The position numbers and the translations under genes were made by a program. Shown here in pieces: positions 53,661-64,000 of a stretch of 64,000 bases of DNA. The DNA lies in NCBI GenBank assembly GCA_963717705.1, contig CAVQWT010000005.1, forward strand, positions 620,001 to 684,000. The letters run 5' to 3'. Source of the stretch: CAVQWT01 sp963717705 (GTDB taxonomy: Bacteria > Pseudomonadota > Gammaproteobacteria > Burkholderiales > Casimicrobiaceae). The first letter of the stretch is position 1; every line of letters begins with the position of its first letter. The notes beneath the pieces were generated by a model. It ran no database searches, was not told the DNA's origin, and worked only from the letters and a program-made list of their open reading frames with translations.

Positions 53661-54574
53661 GCGCGGGTCTTCAGCGCCGCGGCACCGGCGTAGCCTCGCG
53701 CGAACTGCCACGCCACGCGGCCGGAACGCGAGCCGCGCTGCAGCGCGAACTGGATCGCCTCGCGCTGCCGTGCCGCGCGGTCGCGCGCCAACCGCGGTGG
53801 CTTGACCCCGAAGTGGGCGAGCCAGCCGTCGACGGCGGCCAGGTAATCGTCCTGCGCGAAGGGGTAGAAAGAGATCCACAGCCCGAAACGCTCCGACAGC
53901 GAGATCTTCTCCTCGACCGACTCGCCCGGGTGCACCTCGTCGCCGACGTGCCTGGTCTCGAGGTTCTCGCTCATGTACTCCGGCAGCAGGTGGCGCCGGT
54001 TCGACGTGGCGTAGATCAGCACGTTGCCGCCGGCGCCGGCGATCGATCCGTCGAGCGCGACCTTGAGCGCCTTGTACCCCGGTTCGCCGGCGTCGAAGGT
54101 CAGGTCGTCGCAGAAGATGACGAAGCGCTCGCGCCGACCCGCGAGGCGCGCGGCGATGTCGGGGAGATCGACGAGGTCGGCCTTGTCGACCTCGATCAGG
54201 CGGAGCCCCCGCCCGGCGTAACGCCCGAGCATGGCCTTTACCAGCGACGACTTGCCGGTGCCGCGCGAGCCGGTCAACAGCACGTTGTTGGCGGGCAGTC
54301 CGGCGACGAACTGCCGCGTGTTGGCGTCGATCGCGCGTTTCTGCGTGTCGATCGCGACCAGCGCGGAGAGATCGATCGCCTGCGGGTGCGCCACCGGCTG
54401 CAGCCAGCCGGCGGGGCCGCGCTTGCGCCACCGCGCCGCCGTCACCTTGCCCCAGTCGGCGTCCGGCTGGATCGGCGGCAGGAGTGCCTCGACCCGCGCC
54501 AGCACGCCGTCCGCGCGGACGGCCAGCGCCTCGATCCGGGCCAGCAGCGCGAAATAGTCGCCGATGCCGGCCAC
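53657..54574 (-). CDS. DUF815-family AAA ATPase
   Basis: This 305-residue ATPase has Walker A LLTGSRGTGKSSLVKAML near residue 110, Walker B RFVIFCDDLTFDAGE and sensor-like LIYATSNRRHLLPEYM. DUF815 ATPases resemble DnaA/AAA loaders but their role is unclear. It starts with GTG at 54574, immediately after the argJ stop (two bases between), and couples to the Nudix gene by a GTGA overlap. The order argJ-DUF815-Nudix is conserved in Betaproteobacteria. Confidence 0.9.
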   Translation of the reverse strand: MAGIGDYFALLARIEALAVRADGVLARVEALLPPIQPDADWGKVTAARWRKRGPAGWLQPVAHPQAIDLSALVAIDTQKRAIDANTRQFVAGLPANNVLLTGSRGTGKSSLVKAMLGRYAGRGLRLIEVDKADLVDLPDIAARLAGRRERFVIFCDDLTFDAGEPGYKALKVALDGSIAGAGGNVLIYATSNRRHLLPEYMSENLETRHVGDEVHPGESVEEKISLSERFGLWISFYPFAQDDYLAAVDGWLAHFGVKPPRLARDRAARQREAIQFALQRGSRSGRVAWQFARGYAGAAALKTRA

Positions 54575-54576
54575 GC

Positions 54577-55818
54577 TCAGCTCCGGTAATCCGCGTTGAT
54601 CGACACGTAGTCGTGCGAGAAGTCGCAGGTCCACACCCGCGCCGCGGCGTCGCCGCGACCGAGCGCCACGCGGACACCGATGTCCTCGGCTTTCATCACC
54701 CGCAGGCCGTCCTCCTCGCGGTAGCTGGCGGCGCGCCCGCCGTGGTCGACGACCAGCACGTCGTCCAGCCAGAACGACACTCCCGCAGGGTCCAGGTCGG
54801 GCGCCGCCGCATTGCCGATCGCGCAGACGATGCGACCGAGGTTCGGGTCCGACGCGAAGAACGCGGTCTTGATCAGCGGGGAATGCGCAATCTGCAGCGC
54901 GATCTTCCGGCATTCGGCCGCGTCGCGGCCGCCTTCCACGGCGATGGTGATGAACTTGGTCGCCCCCTCGCCGTCGCGAACGATTGCCTGCGCCAGTTCG
55001 ATCGCGACCCCGGCCAGCGCGTCGCGGACGGCGGCGAGCCGCGGGTCGTCCGCGCGTGCGAGCGGCGGCAGCGGCGCCCTGGCCGTCGCCGCGAGCACGA
55101 AGCTGTCGTTGGTCGACGTGTCGCCGTCGACCGTCGCGCAGTTGAACGAGACGTCGGCGATCTCGCGCGCGAGCGCGCCGAGCAGCGGCGCCGCGATCGG
55201 CGCGTCGGTGGCGATGAACGACAGCATCGTCGCCATGTTCGGATGGATCATTCCGGCGCCCTTGGCGATGCCGGTGACGGTGATCGGGACGCCGTCGACG
55301 AGGATGCGCCGCGACGCGCCCTTGGGCACGGTGTCGGTGGTCATGATCGCCGACACCGCCGCGAACCAGTTGTCGGGCCGGGCGGCGCCCTTCGCGGCCG
55401 GCAGCGCCGCGACGAGCCGGGCGACCGGCAGCGGCTCCATGATCACTCCGGTGGAGAACGGCAGCACTTCCTGCATCGTGCAGCCGACGATGCTGGCGAC
55501 CGCGGCGCAGGTCGTCTCGGCGTCGGCGAGCCCGCGCGCGCCGGTCCCCGCATTGGCGTTGCCCGCGTTGACGACCAGTGCCCGCAGCGAGGCGCCGCCG
55601 GTGCCGTCGCGCGCGAGGTGGCGGCGGCAGACCGTGACCGGCGCGGCGCAGAAGCGGTTCTGGGTGAACACGCCGGCGGCGACGGTGCCGGGGTCGAACA
55701 GCGCGACGAGCACGTCGTCGCGTGCCCAGTTCTTGATCTTCGCGGCGGCCGTGCCCAGCGCGACGCCGGCGACGGGCAGGAGGTCGGAGGGCCTGGGCGG
55801 CGTGTAACGGACGGGCAT
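54577..55818 (-). CDS. argJ: Bifunctional glutamate N-acetyltransferase / amino-acid acetyltransferase ArgJ
   Basis: ArgJ recycles the acetyl group from N-acetylornithine to glutamate in arginine synthesis and may also start the pathway with acetyl-CoA. The 413-residue precursor self-cleaves before the Thr nucleophile in KGAGMIHPNMATML near residue 190. Other signatures are VVNAGNANAGTGARG, STGVIMEPLP and the C-terminal DFSHDYVSINADYRS. ATG at 55818. It follows secA after a hairpin. Confidence 0.96.
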   Translation of the reverse strand: MPVRYTPPRPSDLLPVAGVALGTAAAKIKNWARDDVLVALFDPGTVAAGVFTQNRFCAAPVTVCRRHLARDGTGGASLRALVVNAGNANAGTGARGLADAETTCAAVASIVGCTMQEVLPFSTGVIMEPLPVARLVAALPAAKGAARPDNWFAAVSAIMTTDTVPKGASRRILVDGVPITVTGIAKGAGMIHPNMATMLSFIATDAPIAAPLLGALAREIADVSFNCATVDGDTSTNDSFVLAATARAPLPPLARADDPRLAAVRDALAGVAIELAQAIVRDGEGATKFITIAVEGGRDAAECRKIALQIAHSPLIKTAFFASDPNLGRIVCAIGNAAAPDLDPAGVSFWLDDVLVVDHGGRAASYREEDGLRVMKAEDIGVRVALGRGDAAARVWTCDFSHDYVSINADYRS

Positions 55819-55838
55819 AGGGAGGTCCGGAAATGGAA

Positions 55839-55868
55839 AAGGGCCGCGGCGATTCTACCGCAGCCCTT
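55839..55868 (-). terminator. Hairpin after secA, possible intrinsic terminator
   Basis: On the minus strand AAGGGC-t-GCGG pairs with CCGC-g-GCCCTT and is followed by TTTTCC. It lies between the secA stop and the argJ start, so it probably reduces read-through into argJ rather than fully ending transcription. Confidence 0.5.
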
Positions 55869-55888
55869 CCCGTGTCACCCCGCGGCGG

Positions 55889-58606
<2,718 letters not shown>

Positions 58607-58633
58607 GGAAATTTGAGTTGGCTGCCGACGGGG

Positions 58634-58665
58634 CAAAAAACAAGGGGTGAGGACCGCCTCACCCC
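58634..58665 (-). terminator. Rho-independent terminator-like hairpin between M23 peptidase gene and secA
   Basis: On the minus strand GGGGTGAGG-cggt-CCTCACCCC (58665-58644) is followed by TTGTTTTTTG. It has the form of an intrinsic terminator for the M23 gene, but sits directly in front of secA, leaving little room for a secA promoter. Confidence 0.8.
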
Positions 58666-58698
58666 TCGCATTCGCGCCGACATCCCGCGCCGCGGAAG

Positions 58699-59613
58699 TC
58701 AGCTCTTGCCCAGGAAGCGCACGGGATTCTGCGGCACGCCGTTCAGGCGGACCTCGAAATGCAGATGGGGGCCGGTCGAGCGCCCGGTCGTGCCGACCGC
58801 GCCGATGTGCTGGCCGCGAACGACGAGATCGCCTTCCTTGACGCCGAGCTGCGACGCATGCGCATAACGCGACACCAGCCCGTTGCCGTGATCGATCTCG
58901 ACAATTTTACCATACTGGGGATGCCACCCGGCTTCGACCACCAGCCCGCTGGCGGCGGCGACGATCGCGGTTCCGGACTCGGCGGGGAAGTCGATGCCCT
59001 CGTGGAAGGACTGCTGGCCGGAGAACGGGTCGATGCGGTAGCCGAAGTTCGACGAGAACCACCCGTCGACGACCGGCAGCAGCGTGGGCAGGAACTTCCG
59101 GCTTGCCGAGTCTTCGACCAGCAGCGCCTCGAGCACCCCGAGCTGGTCGGAGCGTTCGTTGACCTCCCGTGCAAGCCGCTCGAGGAGGGCGGTGAACTCA
59201 GCCACCGACAGATTGCGCGCCGGCAGGCTGCTTTCCGCGCCGCCTCGCCCGGGGGCCTGTCCGGCCGGAAGTTCCTGCGGCTTCAGCCCCGCGGCCTTGG
59301 CCAGCCGGTCGCCGAGACCGTCGAGGCGCAGCATCCGCGCCTGCAGCTCGCCCAGGCGAACCGCCATCGCGTTGAGGTGCCCCTGGACCTTTTCCTGCGT
59401 CCGCAGCGCCTCGGCCCGCTGATCGGCGAGCACGATGGCCTGCAACCACGGGTGCTGCGTCGCCGCAGCGTACCTGAGGGTGACGAAATTGAAGGCCAGC
59501 GTGAAGCCGACGAACAGCACCAGCAGCGCGAGGCCACCTACGATGCCGTGCCGCCAGTCCAGCGTCAGGGTCCGCGCGCGCGCCGTGGCGCCGGACACCA
59601 GTATGATATTCAA
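58699..59613 (-). CDS. M23-family (LytM-type) peptidoglycan endopeptidase, membrane-anchored
   Basis: This 304-residue protein has one N-terminal membrane helix (about 23-47), a coiled-coil region and a C-terminal LytM domain with the zinc ligands in SFHEGIDFPAESG and the active-site GPHLHFEVRLNG. All ligands are present, so it is likely an active D,D-endopeptidase acting on cross-links in the periplasm. Start is TTG at 59613, seven bases after GGGAG. It occupies the place of secM upstream of secA and is divergent from dciA. Confidence 0.93.
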   Translation of the reverse strand: MNIILVSGATARARTLTLDWRHGIVGGLALLVLFVGFTLAFNFVTLRYAAATQHPWLQAIVLADQRAEALRTQEKVQGHLNAMAVRLGELQARMLRLDGLGDRLAKAAGLKPQELPAGQAPGRGGAESSLPARNLSVAEFTALLERLAREVNERSDQLGVLEALLVEDSASRKFLPTLLPVVDGWFSSNFGYRIDPFSGQQSFHEGIDFPAESGTAIVAAASGLVVEAGWHPQYGKIVEIDHGNGLVSRYAHASQLGVKEGDLVVRGQHIGAVGTTGRSTGPHLHFEVRLNGVPQNPVRFLGKS

Positions 59614-59686
59614 GTCGCATTCTCCCGCTTGGCTGGTCGCCGGCCTGCCGCCGGCGGTGAACGTCGAACCGCGCCTTCCACCGCAG

Positions 59687-60124
59687 ATGACCCGCCTTCC
59701 ACAACCCCTGTCCCGCGTCGTATCCGCGGACTCCGCGCTGGCCGACTGGCAGCAGCGACTCGCCCGCGAGACCGCGATGACCTCCGTCGTGCGCCGCTGC
59801 CTGCCGCGTCTCCTGGCAGAGCGCGTTCACGTCCGGATGCCGCCCGGAGCCGATCCGCTGATCACCACGGATGCCGGTGCCGTCGCCGCCATCGTTCGGC
59901 AACGCCTGCCCGAACTCGCCGCCGCCTTGCAGCGCGAAGGGATCAACTCTAGCGGATTGCGGGTTCGGGTGCAAGTTCGGGTCGACCCGGAACAGGTGAA
60001 TAAACCCCATAAAAATCAGCCAGATAGACAAGCACTCCAGCCGCTGGGCGAGCTTGCCCGGCGGCTTGCGCCGGGCCCTTTGCGCCTGGCGCTCGAGCGC
60101 TTCGTGCGCCGCGTCGGCCGCTAG
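59687..60124 (+). CDS. dciA: DciA-like (DUF721) DNA replication initiation helper
   Basis: This 145-residue protein matches DUF721: an N-terminal helix region (LSRVVSADSALADWQQRLARE split), then VHVRMPPGADPLITTDAGA and a KH-like central part, then a basic tail. DciA helps load the replicative helicase DnaB in bacteria lacking DnaC. It lies between lpxC and the M23/secA genes, the conserved betaproteobacterial location. ATG at 59687; GTG at 59657 is an in-frame alternative. Confidence 0.8.
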   Translation: MTRLPQPLSRVVSADSALADWQQRLARETAMTSVVRRCLPRLLAERVHVRMPPGADPLITTDAGAVAAIVRQRLPELAAALQREGINSSGLRVRVQVRVDPEQVNKPHKNQPDRQALQPLGELARRLAPGPLRLALERFVRRVGR

Positions 60125-60338
60125 GGCTGCCAGGTGAGCGCGCCCACGGTCGGTGCGCCGGTCTTCGGCGCGAGGGGGCGATGGGCGACGATGCGACAAA
60201 TTAATCGACTTTGGGCGACGTTGACGGTCCCTTGAGCGAGGTTGTCGCTGACGCCCGTGGTCATAGACCTCCCGGGCGAGCCGGTCCCCGGCACGGCTGC
60301 CGGCAGCCGGCGACCGAGCCGGTTGGCCCGACGGGCCG

Positions 60339-60539
60339 CTAGAGCAGCGGGGACAGGAACGGGCCGAGGACGCGCTCGGCCGCGAACAGCAGCAGCACCA
60401 GCAGCAGTACCAGGATCGTGAATTTCACGACCTGCCCGATGAACCGCAGGTAGCGGCGATCACGCTTGATCAGGTACAGGAAGCCCGCGACGGCGATCGT
60501 CGCAAGGGCGAAAAAGAGCAGCAACCGGACGAGGACCAT
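60339..60539 (-). CDS. Small two-helix membrane protein, unknown
   Basis: This 66-residue protein consists almost entirely of two hydrophobic helices (about 1-22 and 36-58) joined by a basic loop, LIKRDRRYLRFIGQ. It lies 105 bases downstream of lpxC on the same strand. The hydrophobic pattern, positive-inside loop and ATG make it a credible gene. I recognise no family function. The 214 bases beyond it, up to dciA, hold GC-rich inverted repeats but no gene that I can see. Confidence 0.65.
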   Translation of the reverse strand: MVLVRLLLFFALATIAVAGFLYLIKRDRRYLRFIGQVVKFTILVLLLVLLLFAAERVLGPFLSPLL

Positions 60540-60644
60540 GGCCTTGAAGGATGGGCGGCGACGCGTTGGTCAGGGTGCGGGCACGGCGGGACCGCAAGGG
60601 TGCCCGCCAGAAACGTCCTGCGCGGGTGGCGGAGTGGCGGTGGG

Positions 60645-61559
60645 TCAGGCGGGCGCGAGCCGCCAGTCCTGGAAGGCCGACGGCGCGTCGGCCTCGGCCG
60701 CGAACGTGACCACCTCGTGCGCGTCGGCGCGGGCGAGCAGCGCCCGGGCCAGCGCGTTGTTGAGCGCGTGCCCCGACTTGTACGCGGTGTACTGGCCGAT
60801 CAGCGGGTGGCCGAGCAGGTAGAGGTCGCCGATGGCGTCGAGCACCTTGTGCTTGACGAACTCGTTCTCGTAACGCAACCCCTCGGTGTTGAGGACGCGC
60901 GTTTCGTCGAGGACGACGGCGTTCTGCAGGCTGCCGCCGAGGGCGAGACCCATCGAGCGCATGGTCTCGACGTCCTGCATGAAGCCGAAAGTCCGCGCCC
61001 GCGCCACTTCCTTGATGTAGGAATGGTCGGCGAAGTCGATGATGACGTGCCGGTTTTCCGATCCGAAGACCGGGTGCGGGAAGTCGATGGTGAAGTCGAG
61101 CTTGAACCCGTGGTGCGGGTCGAACCGCGCCCACTTGTCCCCGTCGCGGACTTCAACGGGCGCCGTGACGCGGAGGAAGCGTTTCGGCGCATCCTGCTCG
61201 ACGATCCCGGCCGACTGCAGCAGGAACACGAACGGTCCCGCACTGCCGTCCATGATCGGAATCTCGGGACCCGCGACGTCGATGTGCAGGTTGTCGATGC
61301 CGAGGCCGGCGAGCGCGGACATGACATGCTCGACGGTGGAAACCGACGTGCCGCCGACCTTCAGCGTGGACGACAGCCGGGTGTCGCCGACCAGTTCCGC
61401 GGTGGCGGGAAGGTCGACCGTGCGCTCGAGATCGACCCGGTGGAAGACGACGCCCGTGTTTGGCGGCGCCGGCCGCAGGACGAGTTCGACCCGCGCGCCC
61501 GTATGCAGGCCCACGCCGGTCGTCCGGATCGTCGTCTTCAGCGTGCGTTGCTTGAGCAT
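60645..61559 (-). CDS. lpxC: UDP-3-O-acyl-N-acetylglucosamine deacetylase
   Basis: LpxC performs the committed zinc-dependent step of lipid A synthesis. The 304-residue protein has VEHVMSALAGLGIDN with the first zinc His, EIPIMDGSAGPFVFLL, HKVLDAIGDLYLLG with the His and Asp zinc ligands, and SGHALNN with the catalytic His. ATG at 61559 gives the usual N-terminus MLKQRTLKTTI. It follows ftsZ by 194 bases. Confidence 0.97.
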   Translation of the reverse strand: MLKQRTLKTTIRTTGVGLHTGARVELVLRPAPPNTGVVFHRVDLERTVDLPATAELVGDTRLSSTLKVGGTSVSTVEHVMSALAGLGIDNLHIDVAGPEIPIMDGSAGPFVFLLQSAGIVEQDAPKRFLRVTAPVEVRDGDKWARFDPHHGFKLDFTIDFPHPVFGSENRHVIIDFADHSYIKEVARARTFGFMQDVETMRSMGLALGGSLQNAVVLDETRVLNTEGLRYENEFVKHKVLDAIGDLYLLGHPLIGQYTAYKSGHALNNALARALLARADAHEVVTFAAEADAPSAFQDWRLAPA

Positions 61560-61753
61560 CGCGGCGTCTTCGGCGCAGTCGGCAGGCCTGGCGGGTACGC
61601 TGCCGGCTCGACGGGAGGGTCGATGGTCATGTCGACAGTGTTCTCGACGGATATTGCATCGCAATAATCGAGCAGTCTAGCACGCTGCCGCGGGTCCGAA
61701 AACCACGCCGGTCGGGCGCCGGGCCCCGCCCCGCGGCATCGATGCGCGCCCCC
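61560..61753 (-). promoter_or_regulatory. lpxC upstream region with TATTGC-ATC-GCAATA palindrome
   Basis: The ftsZ-lpxC gap contains a perfect inverted repeat with six-base arms, TATTGC and GCAATA, at 61652-61666, flanked by further A/T bases. It is a candidate operator or small hairpin. A TAGACT box lies just upstream on the minus strand. No protein is known to me for this site. Confidence 0.4.
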
Positions 61754-62926
61754 TCAGTCCGCCTGCTTGCGCAGGAAGGCAGGAATGTCCGACGCGTCGA
61801 TCGACGGCCCCGACGACGGCGCCGGGCGCGCCCGGCGGACCACGGCCGGCTGGTCGAGGTCGTCGTAGTTGATCGTCTCGATCCCCCTCCCGACCGGCTG
61901 GTTGTCGGTTCCCGTCCGCATCACCGGCGTCTCGACGAGCTGGATGTTCGGCGCCCGCAGCGCCGCCTTGGTCGCACCGAGACCTGTCGCGACCATCGTG
62001 ACGCGCAGCCGGTCGTCCATCGTGTCGTCGATCACCGTGCCCACGATCACCATCGCCTCCTCGGCGGTGAATTCCTTGATGGTGTTCATGACCTCGTGAT
62101 ACTCCTTCATCTTGAGGCCGGCGGACGCGGTGATGTTGACCAGCACGCCGCGCGCGCCGGCCAGGTTGACGTCCTCGAGCAGGGGGCTTCGCACCGCCGC
62201 CTGCGCAGCGCTGCGCGCGCGGTCCGAGCCGCTGGTCGTCGCCGATCCCATCATCGCCATGCCGACTTCGCCCATCACCGTGCGCACGTCGGCGAAGTCG
62301 ACGTTGACGAGGCCGGGATTGTTGATCACCTCGGCGATGCCCGCGACGGCATCGTGCAGGACGTCGTTGGCGGCGGCGTAGGCGTCGAGCACCGAGACGT
62401 CCTCGCCCAGCACTTCCATCAGCTTGTCGTTCGGGATGATGATCAGCGAGTCGACGCGCTTGCCGAGCTCCTCGATCCCGGTCTGCGCGACCTTCTGGCG
62501 CTTGCCCTCGAACTGGAACGGACGCGTGACGACGGCCACCGTCAGGATGCCCATGCTCTTCGCCAGGTCGGCGATCACCGGCGCCGCGCCGGTGCCGGTG
62601 CCGCCACCCATGCCGGCGGTGATGAACAGCATGTCGGCGCCGTCGATCAGCTCGGCGATGCGGTCGCGATCCTCGTTGGCCGCGTCGCGACCGATCTCGG
62701 GCTTGGCGCCGGCGCCGAGGCCACGCGTGAGCGCGCTGCCCAGCTGCACCTGGACGCGGGCGGTCGAGCGCTTCAGCGCCTGCGCGTCGGTGTTGGCGCA
62801 GATGAATTCGACCCCGGACAGGCCGCGGCCGATCATGTGTTCGACGGCGTTGCCCCCGCAGCCCCCGATGCCGATCACCTTGATGATCGCGCCCTCGGGG
62901 GTGGTCTGGTCGATGATTTCAAACAT
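61754..62926 (-). CDS. ftsZ: Cell division GTPase FtsZ
   Basis: FtsZ polymerises into the division ring. The 390-residue protein has the tubulin signature GGGTGTGAAPVIA near residue 105, GIGGCGGNAVEHM at the N-terminus, the T7 loop region NVDFADVRTVM and the conserved C-terminal peptide DIPAFLRKQAD that binds FtsA and ZipA-like partners. ATG 62926 follows AAGGAGC. It lies 123 bases after ftsA. Confidence 0.98.
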   Translation of the reverse strand: MFEIIDQTTPEGAIIKVIGIGGCGGNAVEHMIGRGLSGVEFICANTDAQALKRSTARVQVQLGSALTRGLGAGAKPEIGRDAANEDRDRIAELIDGADMLFITAGMGGGTGTGAAPVIADLAKSMGILTVAVVTRPFQFEGKRQKVAQTGIEELGKRVDSLIIIPNDKLMEVLGEDVSVLDAYAAANDVLHDAVAGIAEVINNPGLVNVDFADVRTVMGEVGMAMMGSATTSGSDRARSAAQAAVRSPLLEDVNLAGARGVLVNITASAGLKMKEYHEVMNTIKEFTAEEAMVIVGTVIDDTMDDRLRVTMVATGLGATKAALRAPNIQLVETPVMRTGTDNQPVGRGIETINYDDLDQPAVVRRARPAPSSGPSIDASDIPAFLRKQAD

Positions 62927-63049
62927 GGTGTGCTCCTTTTTCCTGTCCGGTCTGCGGTTGTTGTAGTGGGGTTGGATGCCGTACGTTGCGTGAATCGCCT
63001 GCCATGTCCCTGCTGCCTTTTTCGTCTCGTCGATGTTGGTCGATTGCCG

Positions 63050-64000
63050 TCAGAAGTTCGCCTTGAACCATTGCCTCATCCGTTCCGCCACGCCGCCGAT
63101 CCCGGCGGGAGCACGCGCGTCCTGCTCGCGCAGGTACTGGTCGCGCCCCTCGATCAGCAGGCCGACTGCGGTCGCGTAGCGCGGGCTGCGCACGACGTCG
63201 GCCAGTCCGCCGACGTACGCGGGCACGCCGACGCGCACCGGCAGATGGAATACCTCCTCGCCGAGCTCGGTCATCCCGGCGAGCAGCGCGGTGCCGCCGG
63301 TGAGGACGAGCCCGGAGGACAGGAGCTCCTCGAATCCCGACCGGCGCAGCTCGGCCTGGACCAGCGTGTAGAGCTCCTCGATCCGCGGCTCGATGACCTC
63401 CGCCAGCATCTGCCGCGACAGCTTGCGCGGTCCGCGCTCACCGACCCCGGGCACCTCGATCACGTCGTTGGCGTTCGCCAGCTGCCGCAGCGCGCAGCCG
63501 TGGCGGATCTTCAGCTCCTCGGCGTCCTTGGTCGGGGTGCGCAGCGTCATCGCGATGTCGTTGGTGACCTGGTCGCCGGCGATCGGAATCACCGCGGTGT
63601 GCCGGATCGCGCCATTGGCGAACACGGCGATGTCGGTGGTCCCACCGCCGATGTCCATCAGGCAGACGCCGAGCTCCTTCTCGTCGTCGTTGAGCACGGC
63701 GATCGACGAGGCGAGCGGCTGCAGGATCACGTCCCTGACCTCGAGCCCGCAGCGCCGGACGCACTTGGTGATGTTCTCGACGGCCGAGACGGCGCCGGTC
63801 ACGATGTGCACCTTCACCTCGAGGCGCACGCCGCTCATTCCGAGCGGCTCGCGCACGTCCTCCTGGCCGTCGATGATGAATTCCTGCGGCAGGATGTGCA
63901 GGATCTGCTGGTCGTTGGGGATGGCGATCGCCTTGGCGGTCTCCACGACGCGGTCGATGTCCGCCTGCGTCACTTCCTTTTCCTTGATCGCGACCATGCC
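63050..64000 (-). CDS. ftsA: Cell division protein FtsA, partial (5' end off the right edge)
   Basis: FtsA is the actin-like membrane tether of FtsZ. About 316 residues are visible, roughly the last three quarters; the first 95 or so are outside. Signatures are LGVCLMDIGGGTTDIAVFA, VLTGGTALLAGM and a C-terminal amphipathic helix ERMRQWFKANF that binds the membrane. An internal methionine near the edge, in GMVAIKEKEV, is not the start: the reading continues past the window end. Confidence 0.96.
   Translation of the reverse strand, partial: GMVAIKEKEVTQADIDRVVETAKAIAIPNDQQILHILPQEFIIDGQEDVREPLGMSGVRLEVKVHIVTGAVSAVENITKCVRRCGLEVRDVILQPLASSIAVLNDDEKELGVCLMDIGGGTTDIAVFANGAIRHTAVIPIAGDQVTNDIAMTLRTPTKDAEELKIRHGCALRQLANANDVIEVPGVGERGPRKLSRQMLAEVIEPRIEELYTLVQAELRRSGFEELLSSGLVLTGGTALLAGMTELGEEVFHLPVRVGVPAYVGGLADVVRSPRYATAVGLLIEGRDQYLREQDARAPAGIGGVAERMRQWFKANF

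Noticed and set aside
60125..60338. Palindrome GGCTGCCGGCAGCC and GGCCCGACGGGCC as repeat elements or a small RNA
   Set aside because: Short GC palindromes are common here; no T-run, promoter or repeated copy was seen.

Overview
This window is a gene-dense stretch of bacterial chromosome with very high GC (close to 70% by eye). Several gene orders point to the class Betaproteobacteria, most likely Burkholderiales-like: ftsA-ftsZ-lpxC, then dciA / M23 peptidase-secA-argJ-DUF815-Nudix, then yacG-zapD-coaE-pilDCB; rpsP-rimM-trmD-rplS beside ffh; rsmI-lppC-yraN-gmhA/diaA-dolP; and boxR-boxCBA for aerobic benzoyl-CoA degradation. I cannot name a species. I saw no phage, insertion sequence, rRNA, CRISPR array or plasmid gene. 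The only RNA gene found is one tRNA with a CAT anticodon.

Left part (1-11.7 kb): a partial NDP-forming acyl-CoA synthetase-like gene, the tRNA, a potassium-channel-like protein, and an RND efflux operon (adaptor and pump) bracketed by two small DUF2892 membrane proteins. Behind it lie a CbiM-like permease, a Crp/Fnr regulator, two hemerythrin-domain proteins and hemN. This part carries Crp/Fnr-type palindromes. One is an exact TGTGA-N6-TCACA placed at about -41.5 of a good -10 box for the DUF2892/RND operon; the others are TTGAC-N4-GTCAA-type sites before hemN and the first hemerythrin gene.

11.9-18.9 kb: a complete urea-type ABC transporter urtABCDE on the minus strand, with a candidate sigma-54 promoter and a candidate NtrC box upstream and no urease genes in view, followed by an orphan Bug-type binding protein.

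19.0-32.8 kb: an aerobic benzoate catabolic island. To the left of an AT-rich control region, and transcribed leftward, are DUF4863, benzoate-CoA ligase, a five-gene branched-chain-type ABC transporter, an alpha/beta hydrolase and a hotdog thioesterase. To the right, transcribed rightward, are boxR, boxC, boxB and boxA. Benzoate would be imported, activated to benzoyl-CoA, epoxidised by BoxAB and ring-cleaved by BoxC. BoxR would sense benzoyl-CoA, and the control region contains a cluster of TGCA motifs as expected for BoxR/BzdR-type operators. The usual next enzyme, BoxD, is not in the window.

32.8-64 kb: housekeeping clusters for rRNA modification, envelope and heptose metabolism, sulfur transfer, ribosome/tRNA/SRP, type IV pilus assembly, CoA synthesis, cell division and protein export, ending in a truncated ftsA. 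Notable oddities are a J-like/RDD/TPR fusion without an HPD motif, a short LppC without a lipobox, a Nudix protein fused to a degenerate ThiE-like domain, and a terminator-like hairpin just upstream of secA.
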